NCBI RefSeq assembly: GCF_021603645.1 | Contig: NZ_BQHJ01000010.1 | Span: forward strand, 1-64,000 | DNA from: Pseudomonas pseudonitroreducens | GTDB lineage: Bacteria; Pseudomonadota; Gammaproteobacteria; Pseudomonadales; Pseudomonadaceae | DNA length: 64,000 bases | Reading direction: 5' to 3' | Part shown: positions 46,069 to 56,072 of the stretch, in pieces | How positions within the stretch are numbered: the stretch's first letter is position 1 | Layout of the letters: each line of letters opens with the position of its first letter | Notes under the pieces: generated by a model | Database searches by the model: none | Seen by the model: only the letters and a program-made list of their open reading frames with translations | Told to the model about the DNA's origin: nothing | Translations under genes and position numbers: made by a program

Positions 46069-46658
46069 AGTCCCAGCCGCTGCTTCAGCAGGGCCATCGC
46101 GCGGGCGCGGTGGCTGATCTGGTTCTTGCGGTCAGGCGCCAGTTCGGCGCTGGAGCACTCGGCTTCCGGCACCCAGAACAGCGGGTCATAGCCGAAACCA
46201 TGCTCACCGCGCGCTTCGCGCAGGATGCTGCCGTGCCAGAGGCCTTCGCAGAGGATCGGCAGCGGGTCGTCGGCGTGGCGAACCAGGGCCAGCACGCTGA
46301 CGAACTGGGCGCCGCGTTGCGCGTCCGGCACGTCTTTCAGTGCATCGAGCAGCTTGGCGTTGTTCGCCGCGTCACCCTGGCCGTCGGCGTAGCGCGCGGA
46401 ATAGATGCCCGGCGCACCGCCGAGGAAATCGACCGCCAGACCCGAGTCGTCTGCCAGCGCCGGCAGGCCGGAGATGCGCGCGGCATTGCGCGCCTTGAGG
46501 ATGGCGTTTTCGACGAAGGACAGGCCGGTCTCTTCCGGCTCCACGCCGCTGAACTCGCCGATGGAGCGCACCTTCACGTGGGCTCCGAGCATGGCCTGGA
46601 GTTCCTTGAGCTTGCCGGCGTTGTGACTGGCCAGCACCAGTTGTTCGAGCTTGATCAT
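46065..46658 (-). CDS. rdgB: dITP/XTP pyrophosphatase
   Basis: 197-aa inosine triphosphate pyrophosphatase that removes dITP, ITP and XTP. Start segment [18 protein letters not shown] holds the nucleotide-binding [33 protein letters not shown] and GFGYDPLFW are family signatures. It overlaps its neighbours by 4 bp on both sides (ATGA), in the DUF4426-rdgB-hemW run. Confidence 0.96.
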   Translation of the reverse strand: MIKLEQLVLASHNAGKLKELQAMLGAHVKVRSIGEFSGVEPEETGLSFVENAILKARNAARISGLPALADDSGLAVDFLGGAPGIYSARYADGQGDAANNAKLLDALKDVPDAQRGAQFVSVLALVRHADDPLPILCEGLWHGSILREARGEHGFGYDPLFWVPEAECSSAELAPDRKNQISHRARAMALLKQRLGL

Positions 46659-47077
46659 TCGTCGGGGAAGATTTCCTGCATGAAGTCGAAGCTTTGCGGG
46701 GCTTCGCTTCCGGACTGGACCTGGATGGAGAAGGTCAGGGTTTCGCGGCCTTCGATGGGGAACTGCGCCAGGTTGTAGACGGCGCCTTCCTCGACCACGC
46801 GCTTGAAGGTCAGGGGAATGGTCTGGCCCATCAGGTTCTTGGCGCTGCCGGCGACGGTGGCGTTGGCCGGTTTGCCGGCGGCGTCCAGCGGCACGATATT
46901 GATCACGCCCTGGGCCTTGCTGCGCACCACGCCCACCGCTTGCGCGACGTTGGGCTGGAGGAAGCTGGAGTTGAATACGCTGTAGTGCACCTGCAGGTCA
47001 CCCAGGCGCTTCACCTGTTCGGCGAAGGCGGGCAGGGCGAGAACCAGGCAGGCGAAGAAGGTAAGCAGGCGGCGCAT
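46655..47077 (-). CDS. DUF4426 exported protein
   Basis: 140-aa exported protein. A signal peptide ([19 protein letters not shown]) precedes a beta-rich domain with [23 protein letters not shown] and YNLAQFPI, features of DUF4426. The ATG at 47077 was chosen for the signal peptide; a longer open frame upstream is antisense or shadow. Function unknown, conserved beside metW in Pseudomonas as I recall. Confidence 0.82.
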   Translation of the reverse strand: MRRLLTFFACLVLALPAFAEQVKRLGDLQVHYSVFNSSFLQPNVAQAVGVVRSKAQGVINIVPLDAAGKPANATVAGSAKNLMGQTIPLTFKRVVEEGAVYNLAQFPIEGRETLTFSIQVQSGSEAPQSFDFMQEIFPDE

Positions 47078-47111
47078 GATGTTTCTCCCGGGCTCTATCA
47101 GATAGCCGCGA

Positions 47112-47732
47112 TCAGACGGCGATGCGGTGGTCTTGCACGCCAGCGCCGCTGATCCGGTAGATGCCGATCTCACCCAACAGATTAGGCCAGATTCGCGAGG
47201 CCCAGCCATGCTGGTGCTCGTGGTCCACCGCCAGGCGGTCGAGCACCTTCGCGTGCTGCTCGTGGCAGAGCGCTTCGAAATCGCGGAAGGTGCAGAAGTG
47301 GATATTCGGCGTGTTGTACCAAGTGTACGGAAGGAACTCCGACACGGGCATGCGGCCATTGCGCGCGAGATACCAGCGGCAGCGCCAGTGGCCGAAGTTG
47401 GGGAAGGTGATGATGCAGGTCTTGCCCACGCGCAGCATCTCCGCCAGCACCTTGTCCGGGTAGCGCAGGGCCTGCAGCGACTGGGTCATGACGACCACGT
47501 CGAAGCTGTTGCTGGCGAAGTTGCCCAGGCCCTTGTCCAGGTCCTGTTCGATGACGTTGACTCCGCGTTCGATGCATTTGGCGATCTTGTCGGGGTCGAT
47601 CTCCAGCCCGTAGCCGCCAACCTGCTTGTGGTCGCGCAGCCAGGCGAGCAGCTCGCCATCGCCGCAGCCCAGGTCGAGCACGCGGCTGCCGGCGGGGATC
47701 CAGTCTTGGATGATTTCCAGGTCGGCGCGCAT
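47112..47732 (-). CDS. metW: methionine biosynthesis protein MetW
   Basis: 206-aa methyltransferase-like protein. SAM-binding motif LDLGCGDGELLAWL near residues 20-33; post-motifs DVVVMTQSLQAL and TCIITFPNFGHW follow. MetW is needed together with MetX for full acyltransferase activity in several proteobacteria. It begins 8 bp after the metX stop. Confidence 0.95.
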   Translation of the reverse strand: MRADLEIIQDWIPAGSRVLDLGCGDGELLAWLRDHKQVGGYGLEIDPDKIAKCIERGVNVIEQDLDKGLGNFASNSFDVVVMTQSLQALRYPDKVLAEMLRVGKTCIITFPNFGHWRCRWYLARNGRMPVSEFLPYTWYNTPNIHFCTFRDFEALCHEQHAKVLDRLAVDHEHQHGWASRIWPNLLGEIGIYRISGAGVQDHRIAV

Positions 47733-47740
47733 GGTGTTCC

Positions 47741-48880
47741 TTATACGCTGATGCGGTGCATGTAACCGCTGAAGGCTTGCAGGTAGCGCGGAATCGGCAT
47801 CAGGAAGGCGTCATGGCCTTGCGGGGCGTCGATTTCCAGGTAGCTGACGTTCTTCTTCGCCGCCAGCAGGGCGTCGACGATCTCCCGCGAACGGGCGGGG
47901 GAGAAGCGCCAGTCGGTGGTGAAGGACATCAGGCAGAAGTCCGCCTTCACCCCGGCGAGGGTACGCGCCAGGTCGTCGCCATGGGCGGCGGCCGGGTCGA
48001 AGTAGTCCAGCGCCTTGGTCATCAGCAGGTAGGTGTTGGCGTCGAAGCGGGTGGAGAACTCCTCGCCTTGGTAGCGCAGGTAGCTCTCTACCTGGAACTC
48101 GACGCTGTGCAGGTCGTAGTTGAGCTTCTCCGATTTCATGTCGCGGCCGAACTTGGCGCCCATGGCGTCATCGGAGAGGTAGGTGATGTGCCCGACCATC
48201 CGCGCCAGGCGCAGGCCGCGCTTGGGAATCACGTCGTGTTCCTGGAAGTGCCCGCCGAAGAACTCAGGGTCCGAGAGGATCGCCTGGCGCGCGACTTCGT
48301 TGAAGGCGATGTTCTGCGCCGACAGCTTCGGTGCGCTGGCAATGCACAGGCAATGACGCACGCGCTCGGGATAGCTGATGGTCCACTGCAACGCCTGCAT
48401 GCCGCCCAGGCTGCCGCCGACGATGGCGGCCCAGCTCTGGATGCCCAGGCGATCGGCCAGGCGTGCCTGGCTGTTGACCCAGTCTTCCACGGTGACGACC
48501 GGGAAGTCCGCGCCGTAGGCCTTGCCGGTGGCGGGGTTCGGGCTGGTCGGGCCGGTGGAGCCGTTGCAGCCGCCGAGGTTGTTCAGCGCGACGACGAAGA
48601 ACTTGCGGGTGTCGATGGGCTTGCCCGGGCCGATGCAGCTGTCCCACCAGCCCGGCTTGCGCTCGTCCTCGCTGTGGTAGCCGGCGGCGTGGTGATGGCC
48701 GGAGAGCGCGTGGCAGATCAGCACGGCGTTGCTCGCCGTGGCGTTCAGCTCGCCGTAGGTCTCGATCACCAGCTGGTATTCGGGCAGGGTCTTGCCGCAG
48801 GCCAGGGGCAGCGGTTCGTTGAACTGCAGCGTCTGGGGCGAGACCAGACCGACGGAATCTTCGGGGAAGACTGTTGGCAT
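47741..48880 (-). CDS. metX: homoserine O-acyltransferase (succinyl type in Pseudomonas)
   Basis: 379-aa alpha/beta-hydrolase-fold acyltransferase. The nucleophile is Ser157 in [13 protein letters not shown], with the catalytic Asp in TDWRF and the His in DAPQGHDAF. It activates homoserine for methionine synthesis; although MetX folds are usually acetyltransferases, Pseudomonas MetX is reported to use succinyl-CoA. Paired with metW. Confidence 0.95.
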   Translation of the reverse strand: MPTVFPEDSVGLVSPQTLQFNEPLPLACGKTLPEYQLVIETYGELNATASNAVLICHALSGHHHAAGYHSEDERKPGWWDSCIGPGKPIDTRKFFVVALNNLGGCNGSTGPTSPNPATGKAYGADFPVVTVEDWVNSQARLADRLGIQSWAAIVGGSLGGMQALQWTISYPERVRHCLCIASAPKLSAQNIAFNEVARQAILSDPEFFGGHFQEHDVIPKRGLRLARMVGHITYLSDDAMGAKFGRDMKSEKLNYDLHSVEFQVESYLRYQGEEFSTRFDANTYLLMTKALDYFDPAAAHGDDLARTLAGVKADFCLMSFTTDWRFSPARSREIVDALLAAKKNVSYLEIDAPQGHDAFLMPIPRYLQAFSGYMHRISV

Positions 48881-48978
48881 CGACCCTGCTCATGAATAAA
48901 AAAGGACGGCCAGTCTAAAGAGCGCCGCCCCCTGCGGCAAGCGCACTCGGAAGGGGCAGCGCGGGCGTGGCGCGGGTT

Positions 48979-50946
48979 TCAGGCGCGCTGGGAAGTGGGC
49001 AGGGTGACGACCTTGGCCTGGCGTTGCAGCGGGGCCGGGCGACGCAGTTGGCGGAGGATGTCGGTGGCCTCGGTGAGCTGCTGCTCCAGCTCTTCGGTAT
49101 AGCGCCCCAGCAGTAGCGAGCGTTGCCGTGCCTGCTGGGTTTCCTGGGCCAGGGCCTTGAGGCGCAGCATGTGGGTTTCCAGCATCTGCTTGTGCTCCAG
49201 GCTGTACTGCATCAGCGGCATCAGGGCGTCGGCGGCCCACTGTTCGGCCTCTTCGCGCAGGCGCTGATGCAGGCCGATGACTTCCTGGGCGACGGTGGCG
49301 AAGAAGCGCCGGGTCAGCAGGCGCTGCTCGGTGAGCAGGGTCTTGAGGTGCAGGCGGAAGCGATCGGCCTTCTCCTGCAGCTTGGCCAGGTCGCGCAGGT
49401 AGCGCTGGACGCGGAACTGCGGGGCATCCAGGGCGTTGAGCGGGTTTTCCTCGTTGTGCCGCAGGTAGATGGCCGCGACCATGCGGTTGGCGGTTTCGGC
49501 TTCATGGCCGAGGGCGACCAGGTCGCCTTCCACGGTGCGGAAGAATTGCAGGATCGCCTGGTGGATGCCGACCGTGGTCCAGCTGCCGCGCAGTTTGTCG
49601 TGGACCTTCTTCAGGTGCTGTTCCAAGCGCTCGGCGCGCACCGCCTCGCGCAATTGCTCGCCCTGGTGGCGCAGCAGGCGCTGGTTGGTCTTCAGGCTGA
49701 GCAGGCGCTTGTGGTGCAGGTTGTGGTCGTCCTTGGTCCGCGCGGTCAGCTCGAACAGCAACTGACCGCTGTCCTGCTGCTGGTCGTTGAGCAGCACCTG
49801 CTGCTCCTTCACCTTGTCCAGGCGCACGCGCAGGCTGTGCTGGCTGTTGTTGACCAGCGCCAGTACCTGGCCGACCACCGCATCCTCCAGCAGGCGTTCC
49901 TTCTGCGCGACGATGCGTTCGCAGAGCAGCGCTTCGAGGGATTCCATCTGGCTGCGGGCGAGCAACTCGCGGTCACCGCGGACCTTGGCCAGCAGCGCCT
50001 GCTTGGCCGACAGCGGCAGCACATCCTCACGGGCAATGCCCAACTGGCGGGCGGTGGTGTCCTGGATGTGGCGGATGGCGTTCTGCACGAAGGCTTCGCC
50101 GGCCAGGTCGTCCCAGAGCACGTCGATCTTGTTCAGTACTGCATAGAGGCTGGTGTGACCGTCCTCGCCGAGTTGGCGCACGTGGTCCTGCCAGATGGCC
50201 ATGTCGGAGGCGGTGACGCCGGTATCGGCGGCCAGCAGGAAGAGGATCGACTGGGCACTGGGCAGCATCGACAGGGTCAGCTCCGGCTCGCTGCCCAGGG
50301 CGTTCAGGCCGGGCGTGTCGAGGATGCGCAGGCCCTGGCGCAGCAGCGGGTGGTCGAAGTTGACCAGCGCATGGCGCCACGCCGGCACCAGCACGATGCC
50401 GGGCTTGTCGGTGGCTTCGAGCATGTCCGGGTGGAAGCCCAGCTGGATCGCCTGTTCCACCGGCAGCGGCTTGGTCTTGGCGACCTGGGCGAAGGCCTCG
50501 GCCATGTTTGCCGGGTCGGAAGTATCCAGCGGGATGTTCACCCAATGCCGCGGGATGCGCTTGAACTGCGCCACGCTGGCGTCGGCGACGCGGGTCTCGA
50601 TCGGCAGCAGGCGCACGTAGGGGCGTTCCGAGCGCGGGTCGAAGAACAGCTCGGTCGGGCACATGGTGGTGCGCCCAGCCTGGGACGGCAGCATGCGGCG
50701 GCCGAATCCGGAGAAGAACAGGCTGTTGATCAGCTCGGTCTTGCCGCGCGAATACTCGCCAACGAAGGCCAGGGTGATGTGGTCGACGCGCAGCAGACGC
50801 AGGGAGCGTTCGAGGCGATTCTCGATTTCCGGGGTATTCAGCCGGGCGCGCTCCAGCCAACTGCGATAGCGGGTGATCTCGCGGACCAGCTCGCGCTTCC
50901 AGGTGACATAGGCATCGATCTGCTGACTGAGACGTTCCATGCTCAT
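48979..50946 (-). CDS. dynamin-like GTPase
   Basis: 655-aa dynamin-family GTPase. G1 (P-loop) is GEYSRGKTEL near residues 63-72, G3 is DTPGLNAL and G4 is NKID. After residue about 330 the protein is almost entirely helical with coiled-coil character (stalk), ending in basic residues and no transmembrane helix. Bacterial members act in membrane remodelling. ATG at 50946 is preceded by AAGGAAC; a second ATG two codons later is possible. It is monocistronic, 98 bp from metX. Confidence 0.88.
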   Translation of the reverse strand: MSMERLSQQIDAYVTWKRELVREITRYRSWLERARLNTPEIENRLERSLRLLRVDHITLAFVGEYSRGKTELINSLFFSGFGRRMLPSQAGRTTMCPTELFFDPRSERPYVRLLPIETRVADASVAQFKRIPRHWVNIPLDTSDPANMAEAFAQVAKTKPLPVEQAIQLGFHPDMLEATDKPGIVLVPAWRHALVNFDHPLLRQGLRILDTPGLNALGSEPELTLSMLPSAQSILFLLAADTGVTASDMAIWQDHVRQLGEDGHTSLYAVLNKIDVLWDDLAGEAFVQNAIRHIQDTTARQLGIAREDVLPLSAKQALLAKVRGDRELLARSQMESLEALLCERIVAQKERLLEDAVVGQVLALVNNSQHSLRVRLDKVKEQQVLLNDQQQDSGQLLFELTARTKDDHNLHHKRLLSLKTNQRLLRHQGEQLREAVRAERLEQHLKKVHDKLRGSWTTVGIHQAILQFFRTVEGDLVALGHEAETANRMVAAIYLRHNEENPLNALDAPQFRVQRYLRDLAKLQEKADRFRLHLKTLLTEQRLLTRRFFATVAQEVIGLHQRLREEAEQWAADALMPLMQYSLEHKQMLETHMLRLKALAQETQQARQRSLLLGRYTEELEQQLTEATDILRQLRRPAPLQRQAKVVTLPTSQRA

Positions 50947-51064
50947 CCGGGCGTTCCTTGGGCTGGCGCGTCCTGCGCGGGGAATGGATGGCGTGGATTA
51001 TGCGTCGGAGTGTAGGAATAGCAATTGGCCTACAGCACATTCCTACACGTAAGGTCGGCCAAGG

Positions 51065-51355
51065 TTACCGAGCGGCTATCCCGAGTTCTGCCGGAAGTTT
51101 CGTCGGACGGGGAATGCGCACGCGCTTCTGACGATTCAGCTCGCCACTTTCCAGCTTCACCGCGCTCTTCGCCACCCCAAAGACCTTGCCGAGGAACGCG
51201 AGCAGGTGGGCGTTTGCCTTGCCTTCGACCGGTGGCGCGGTGAGGCGGATCTTCAGGCGCTCACCGTGCAGCCCGGCGAACTCGTCGCGGCTCGCCTTGG
51301 GCTGCAGGTGGCAGTCGAGGATCAGGTCCTCGCCGTCCCAGTGGTAGAACGGCAT
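51065..51355 (-). CDS. yggU: DUF167 protein (YggU)
   Basis: 96-aa DUF167 protein. Conserved segments LQPKASRDEFAGLHGERLKIRLTA and PPVEGKANAHLLAFLGK match YggU. Cytosolic, function unknown. Start is 6 bp after the yggT stop, so they share an operon. Confidence 0.93.
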   Translation of the reverse strand: MPFYHWDGEDLILDCHLQPKASRDEFAGLHGERLKIRLTAPPVEGKANAHLLAFLGKVFGVAKSAVKLESGELNRQKRVRIPRPTKLPAELGIAAR

Positions 51356-51361
51356 GCCTGG

Positions 51362-51955
51362 TTACATGAACGGAGAGAGAATCTGCGGCATCCCGGTCAT
51401 CGCCGCCAGGTTGCCAATCACCAGCATATCGATCAGCTTCAGCGCGATGAAGGCGAAGATCGGCGAGATATCCAGGCCGCCGAGGTTCGGCAGGAGCTTG
51501 CGGAAGGGCGCCAGGAACGGCTCGCAGATCTGGTTAACCAGCTGGGCACCGGGGTTGTAGCTGCCCGGGGCGACCCAGGAGAGGATCACGCTGATGATCA
51601 GGGCGAAGAAAAAGATCTTCAGGAACAGCGAGGTCACCGCGATGATCGACCATACCAGCAGTTGCAGGATGTAGCCGCCGACGCCGTAGCCCATCAGGGT
51701 CAGGGTGACGACCATGAGCACCAGCTGGACCAGGATGGCCAGCACCAGCGAGGCGAAGTCGATGCCGCCGAAGCCAGGGATGATCCGGCGCAGCGGGTTC
51801 AGCAGCGGCTTGGTGGCGCGCACGATGAACTGGCTGAGCGGGTTGTAGAAGTCGGCGCGGACCAGTTGCAGGATGAAGCGCAGCAGCACGATCAGCAGGT
51901 ACAGGCTGCCAAGAGTCTGGATCACATAGATGGCGGCTGTGGAAAGTCCGGTCAT
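51362..51955 (-). CDS. yggT: YggT-family membrane protein
   Basis: 197-aa inner-membrane protein with two YggT repeats, each with paired hydrophobic helices (about 8-28 and 66-90, then 100-125 and 160-185). The conserved short segments NPLRRIIPGFGGIDF and APFRKLLPNLGGLDI mark the two repeats. Function related to osmotic or membrane homeostasis is only suggested for the family. Confidence 0.92.
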   Translation of the reverse strand: MTGLSTAAIYVIQTLGSLYLLIVLLRFILQLVRADFYNPLSQFIVRATKPLLNPLRRIIPGFGGIDFASLVLAILVQLVLMVVTLTLMGYGVGGYILQLLVWSIIAVTSLFLKIFFFALIISVILSWVAPGSYNPGAQLVNQICEPFLAPFRKLLPNLGGLDISPIFAFIALKLIDMLVIGNLAAMTGMPQILSPFM

Positions 51956-52097
51956 TGGGCGGTCCTTGGTGAACGTTGGGCACCGGCGCGCAGGGCCGGG
52001 CGAATCGGGCGGTCGGTCAACGACGGCGCTGTAACGCCATACTGTAGGGAATTCATCGTCGCCGGTCGCGTGTAAGTGTGTTTCGTCGCGTGCAAAT

Positions 52098-53306
52098 TCA
52101 ACCCCGCTTGGCCATCAGGTCGGGACCACTGCAGGTCGGGTCGGCGCTTTTACTCAGGCCCAGCAGGGTGAAACCGTTGGATTCCTGGCGGATGCTGGCA
52201 TAGCGCTGGTTGCCTTCGGCCAGCGGTTGCGGGCTGTCCAGTTCGATGTCGACCTGGAAGCGCGCGGGGTCTTGCCTGCAGCCGCGCACGGCGGTGTAGG
52301 CGAGGGTGACGCCGGTGCGCTTGTTCAGGCCGAGCAGCTCTTCGCGTGCCGCCAGCGTGGCATCTGCGCTGGCCGGTTCGGCCCAGGCGCGGGCGAGGTC
52401 GGCGTCCACTCGCAGCCACTCATCGACAAAGCCGCGGCCATTGGACGCAGCGGGCTGGATGCGCTGGAAGCTTTCATCGCTCTGGCGGTAGCGGAAGATG
52501 CCCGGGCGGGTCAGCAGGTCGCCGTCCAGGCTGCCGACCTCGGCGCGCCATTCGAAACCATCGGGGCGAGCCTTGAACTGCACTTCCTGTTCATCGCGGA
52601 CGTAATCGTGCTCGGTATGCAGCAAGGTGCGCTGGGCCTGGCTTCCCGTGGCGGGGCGGATCACTTCCACCGCCAGGTGGCTCCAGCGTGAGGTGCACCA
52701 CGGTGTGCCGTGCATCAGCGCGAGATCGCCGCTGGCTAGCCGGGTGGTCATGAACAGGTCGCCGTAGGCGCCGGAGATGTCTTTGTAGGGGCCGCTCTGC
52801 CAGTCCAGCGCGCGTACCCAGGCCTCGCCTTCGCGGCGGTAACCACGCAGCACGTTGTCGGTGCCGCAGGGAATGGCGAAGCCGCCGCTGACCAGCAGCA
52901 GCGGGGTCGGCTTGTCGCTCAGGGTGACGATAATTTCGTCCTGGTCGGACGGCGAACCATCGCTGCTCGGCTGTGCGGCAGGCAACAGGCGTTGGCGCAG
53001 GTCGGCCTGCAGAGTGGCGGCGTCCAGCGTGCCCTGGGCGCAGGCAAGGTGTGCGTCGAAGGCCGTGGCCAGGGTCTGCTTGTAGTGCTCGATAGCCTGG
53101 CTGAGCGCGGGCGCGACGGTGTTGTCGGCATCGTTGTCGAAGCCGCTGGCCATGGCCTGTTGCATCGCCTGACGGGCGTCCAGCGTGGACTGGTCGAGGC
53201 TTGCGGGTACCGGGCATTGCGTCGCCTGGACGGCGGCGCTGGCCAGCAGGAAGCAGGCAGTGAGTGGCGGTGCGACCCTCCCTGGTCGCCGGGCGGCATG
53301 CGTCAT
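52098..53306 (-). CDS. exported protein of unknown function between yggT and proC
   Basis: 402-aa protein with a signal peptide (PPLTACFLLASAAVQAT, cleaved about residue 29), so periplasmic. I do not recognise a domain. The N-terminal third is helical (ARQAMQQAMASGFDND, LSQAIEHYKQTLATAFDAHLACAQG); the remainder looks beta-rich, with segments such as GFEWRAEVGSLDGDLL, and a Cys near the end (DPTCSGPD). ATG at 53306 starts 5 bp after the proC stop, without a good Shine-Dalgarno, so it may be read by coupling. As I recall, proC and yggT are neighbours in P. aeruginosa, so this gene appears extra here. Confidence 0.75.
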   Translation of the reverse strand: MTHAARRPGRVAPPLTACFLLASAAVQATQCPVPASLDQSTLDARQAMQQAMASGFDNDADNTVAPALSQAIEHYKQTLATAFDAHLACAQGTLDAATLQADLRQRLLPAAQPSSDGSPSDQDEIIVTLSDKPTPLLLVSGGFAIPCGTDNVLRGYRREGEAWVRALDWQSGPYKDISGAYGDLFMTTRLASGDLALMHGTPWCTSRWSHLAVEVIRPATGSQAQRTLLHTEHDYVRDEQEVQFKARPDGFEWRAEVGSLDGDLLTRPGIFRYRQSDESFQRIQPAASNGRGFVDEWLRVDADLARAWAEPASADATLAAREELLGLNKRTGVTLAYTAVRGCRQDPARFQVDIELDSPQPLAEGNQRYASIRQESNGFTLLGLSKSADPTCSGPDLMAKRG

Positions 53307-53311
53307 TGCAA

Positions 53312-54145
53312 TCAGCGGCCCAGTTGTTCGGCCAGCTCGGCAGAGCGATGGTCGGCGGCGCCGACGGCCTTCTCCACCAGGGCCTCGAAGCCGTTGGCCT
53401 GGAAGGTGTTGATGGCCGCTTCGGTGGTGCCCTTGGGCGAGGTGACGCGGCGGCGCAGCTCGGCCGGGTCGACATCGCTGCTGGTGGCCATCTGCGCGGC
53501 GCCCAGGGCGGTCTGGCGGGCCAGCTGGCCGGCGACTTCGCGGGACAGGCCGAGTTTCTCGCCGGCGGCGGTCATGGCTTCCATCAGCAGGAAGAAGTAG
53601 GCCGGGCCGCTGCCGGAGACGGCGGTCACCGCGTCGATCTGGCGCTCCTCGTCGAGCCACAGGGCGATGCCCACGGCGCTCAGCAATTGCTGCGCCTGCT
53701 CGCGCTGGGCGGCGCTGACGCTGGCGTTGGGGTACAGGCCGCTGGCGCCCAGGCCGACCAGCGCCGGGGTATTGGGCATGCAGCGGACGATGGCGCGCGG
53801 CTGGCCATTGACCTCGCCCAACCAGCGCTCAAGGCTGGCGCAGGGGATGCCGGCGGCGATGGAGACGATCAGCGCGTTTTCCGTCAGCGCCGGCGCCAGC
53901 GCCAGGCAGACGTCCTTCATGACCTGCGGCTTGACTGCCAGGACCACCACGTCGGCACCGGCCACGGCGCTGGCATTGTCGCCGAGCACTTCGATGCCGT
54001 GTTCGGCGGCGATCTTCGCGCGCTGCTCGGCGCCCGGGTCGCTGGCGCGGATGTCGCTCGCGGCGACGCCCTTGGCGCGCAGGCCACCGATGAGACTGGC
54101 GGCCATGTTGCCGGCGCCGATGAAGGCAATGCGGGTGCTGCTCAT
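53312..54145 (-). CDS. proC: pyrroline-5-carboxylate reductase
   Basis: 277-aa ProC. It makes proline from pyrroline-5-carboxylate with NAD(P)H. The Rossmann motif IAFIGAGNMAASLIGGL opens the protein; VRCMPNTPALVG and the signature AVSGSGPAYFFLLMEAMTAA lie in the middle and near residue 175. Start at 54145 gives MSSTRIAFIGAGN. It follows yggS by 25 bp. Confidence 0.97.
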   Translation of the reverse strand: MSSTRIAFIGAGNMAASLIGGLRAKGVAASDIRASDPGAEQRAKIAAEHGIEVLGDNASAVAGADVVVLAVKPQVMKDVCLALAPALTENALIVSIAAGIPCASLERWLGEVNGQPRAIVRCMPNTPALVGLGASGLYPNASVSAAQREQAQQLLSAVGIALWLDEERQIDAVTAVSGSGPAYFFLLMEAMTAAGEKLGLSREVAGQLARQTALGAAQMATSSDVDPAELRRRVTSPKGTTEAAINTFQANGFEALVEKAVGAADHRSAELAEQLGR

Positions 54146-54170
54146 GGAGTCTCTTCCTTTATTCAGTGCG

Positions 54171-54860
54171 TCAGTGCGAGGCGCCGTAGTCGCGGGCACC
54201 GAACAGGGCGGTACCGATCCGCACCCAGGTGGCGCCTTCGCCGATGGCGGCTTCAAGGTCATGGCTCATGCCCATGGACAGGGTGTCCAGGCCGAGGTTC
54301 AGGGCTTGCATCAGTTCGCGCAGGCGGGCGAAAGCGGCGTGCTGCACGGCGATGTCTTCGGTCGGCTCGGGGATGGCCATCAGGCCGCGCAGTTTCAAGT
54401 GGGGCAGTTGCGCAACCGCCTGGGCGAGGGCGGGCAGCTCTTCGGGAGAGCAGCCGGACTTGCTGTCCTCGCCGCTGACATTCACCTGCAGCAGCACGTT
54501 CAGCGGCGGCAGGTTCGCCGGGCGCTGCTCGGAGAGGCGCTGGGCGACTTTCAGGCGGTCCACCGAGTGCACCCAGTCGAAGTGCTCGGCGATGGGCCGG
54601 GTCTTGTTCGACTGGATGGGGCCGATGAAATGCCAGGTCAGCGGCAGGTCGGCCAGCTCGGCCTGCTTGAGCAGCGCTTCCTGCAGGTAGTTCTCGCCAA
54701 AATCGGCCAGGCCTTCGGCATACGCTTCGCGGATGGCGGCGGCGGGTTTGGTCTTGCTCACGGCAAGCAACTGCACCGAGCCAGGCGTGCGATTTTTCGC
54801 TTGTTCCGCCTCACGGATTCGTACGCGAACCTTTGCAATATTCTCTGCTATCGTGGACAT
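54171..54860 (-). CDS. yggS: YggS family PLP-binding protein
   Basis: 229-aa PLP homeostasis protein. The PLP Lys is K36 in LLAVSKTKPA; DFGENYLQEAL, WHFIGPIQSNKTR and SMGMSHDLEAAI are family motifs. It acts as cytosolic PLP reservoir. Start at 54860 opens MSTIAENIAK. It is divergent from pilT with 73 bp between, so promoters overlap. Confidence 0.96.
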   Translation of the reverse strand: MSTIAENIAKVRVRIREAEQAKNRTPGSVQLLAVSKTKPAAAIREAYAEGLADFGENYLQEALLKQAELADLPLTWHFIGPIQSNKTRPIAEHFDWVHSVDRLKVAQRLSEQRPANLPPLNVLLQVNVSGEDSKSGCSPEELPALAQAVAQLPHLKLRGLMAIPEPTEDIAVQHAAFARLRELMQALNLGLDTLSMGMSHDLEAAIGEGATWVRIGTALFGARDYGASH

Positions 54861-54933
54861 TACCGTCGCTTTTCCGCCCGGCTGCTGCGTGTTCTGCGGC
54901 ATTCTACCTGCTTGCTCTTGATTGGGGAGTCCC

Positions 54934-55968
54934 ATGGATATTACCGAGCTGCTCGCCTTCAGCGCCAAGCAGGGCGCTTCGGACCTGCACCTCTCGGCCG
55001 GCCTGCCGCCGATGATCCGCGTCGACGGCGATGTCCGCCGCATCAACCTGCCGCCGCTCGAGCACAAGCAGGTTCACGCGCTGATCTACGACATCATGAA
55101 CGACAAGCAGCGCAAGGATTACGAAGAGTTCCTGGAAACCGACTTCTCCTTCGAAGTGCCGGGCGTCGCCCGTTTCCGGGTCAACGCCTTCAACCAGAAC
55201 CGCGGCGCCGGCGCCGTGTTCCGGACCATTCCCTCCAAGGTGCTGACCATGGAAGACCTGGGGATGGGCGAAGTGTTCAAGCGCGTCTCCGACGTACCGC
55301 GAGGCCTGGTACTGGTGACCGGTCCGACCGGTTCGGGCAAGTCCACCTCGCTGGCGGCGATGCTCGACTACCTGAACAACACCAAGTACAGCCACATCCT
55401 CACCGTCGAGGATCCGATCGAATTCGTCCACGAATCGAAGAAGTGCCTGGTCAACCAGCGCGAAGTGCACCGCGACACCCTGGGCTTCAACGAGGCCCTG
55501 CGCTCGGCCCTGCGTGAAGACCCGGACATCATCCTGGTGGGCGAGATGCGTGACCTGGAGACCATCCGCCTGGCGCTGACCGCGGCGGAAACCGGCCACC
55601 TGGTGTTCGGCACCCTGCACACCACCTCCGCGGCCAAGACCATCGACCGTATCGTCGACGTGTTCCCCGCCGAGGAGAAGTCCATGGTCCGCTCCATGCT
55701 CTCCGAGTCCCTGCAGGCGGTGATTTCCCAGACCCTGCTGAAAAAGATCGGCGGCGGCCGTGTCGCGGCCCACGAGATCATGATTGGCACCCCGGCGATC
55801 CGTAACCTGATCCGCGAGGACAAGGTCGCGCAGATGTACTCGGCGATCCAGACTGGCGGCGCGATCGGCATGCAGACCCTCGACATGTGCCTCAAGGGCC
55901 TGGTCGCCAAGGGCCTGGTGACGCGCGACGCGGCGAAAGAAAAAGCCAAGATCCCGGAAAACTTCTAA
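54934..55968 (+). CDS. pilT: type IV pilus retraction ATPase PilT
   Basis: 344-aa PilT, exactly the P. aeruginosa length. Walker A is GPTGSGKST with K136; Asp and His boxes lie at ILTVEDPIEFVH and TLHTTSAA; Walker B is DIILVGEMRD; the C-terminal AIRNLIRE retraction motif is present. It powers pilus retraction and twitching. The ATG at 54934 follows GGGGAG. Confidence 0.98.
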   Translation: MDITELLAFSAKQGASDLHLSAGLPPMIRVDGDVRRINLPPLEHKQVHALIYDIMNDKQRKDYEEFLETDFSFEVPGVARFRVNAFNQNRGAGAVFRTIPSKVLTMEDLGMGEVFKRVSDVPRGLVLVTGPTGSGKSTSLAAMLDYLNNTKYSHILTVEDPIEFVHESKKCLVNQREVHRDTLGFNEALRSALREDPDIILVGEMRDLETIRLALTAAETGHLVFGTLHTTSAAKTIDRIVDVFPAEEKSMVRSMLSESLQAVISQTLLKKIGGGRVAAHEIMIGTPAIRNLIREDKVAQMYSAIQTGGAIGMQTLDMCLKGLVAKGLVTRDAAKEKAKIPENF

Positions 55969-56072
55969 TCCCACCGGGCCGTTCCCGGCCCGGCGCACGG
56001 AGCGCGCCACACGCACTCGCTTCGTGATCCGACAGCCCCGTCGTAGTCAGCGTGAACCCGGCGAGAAAGATC

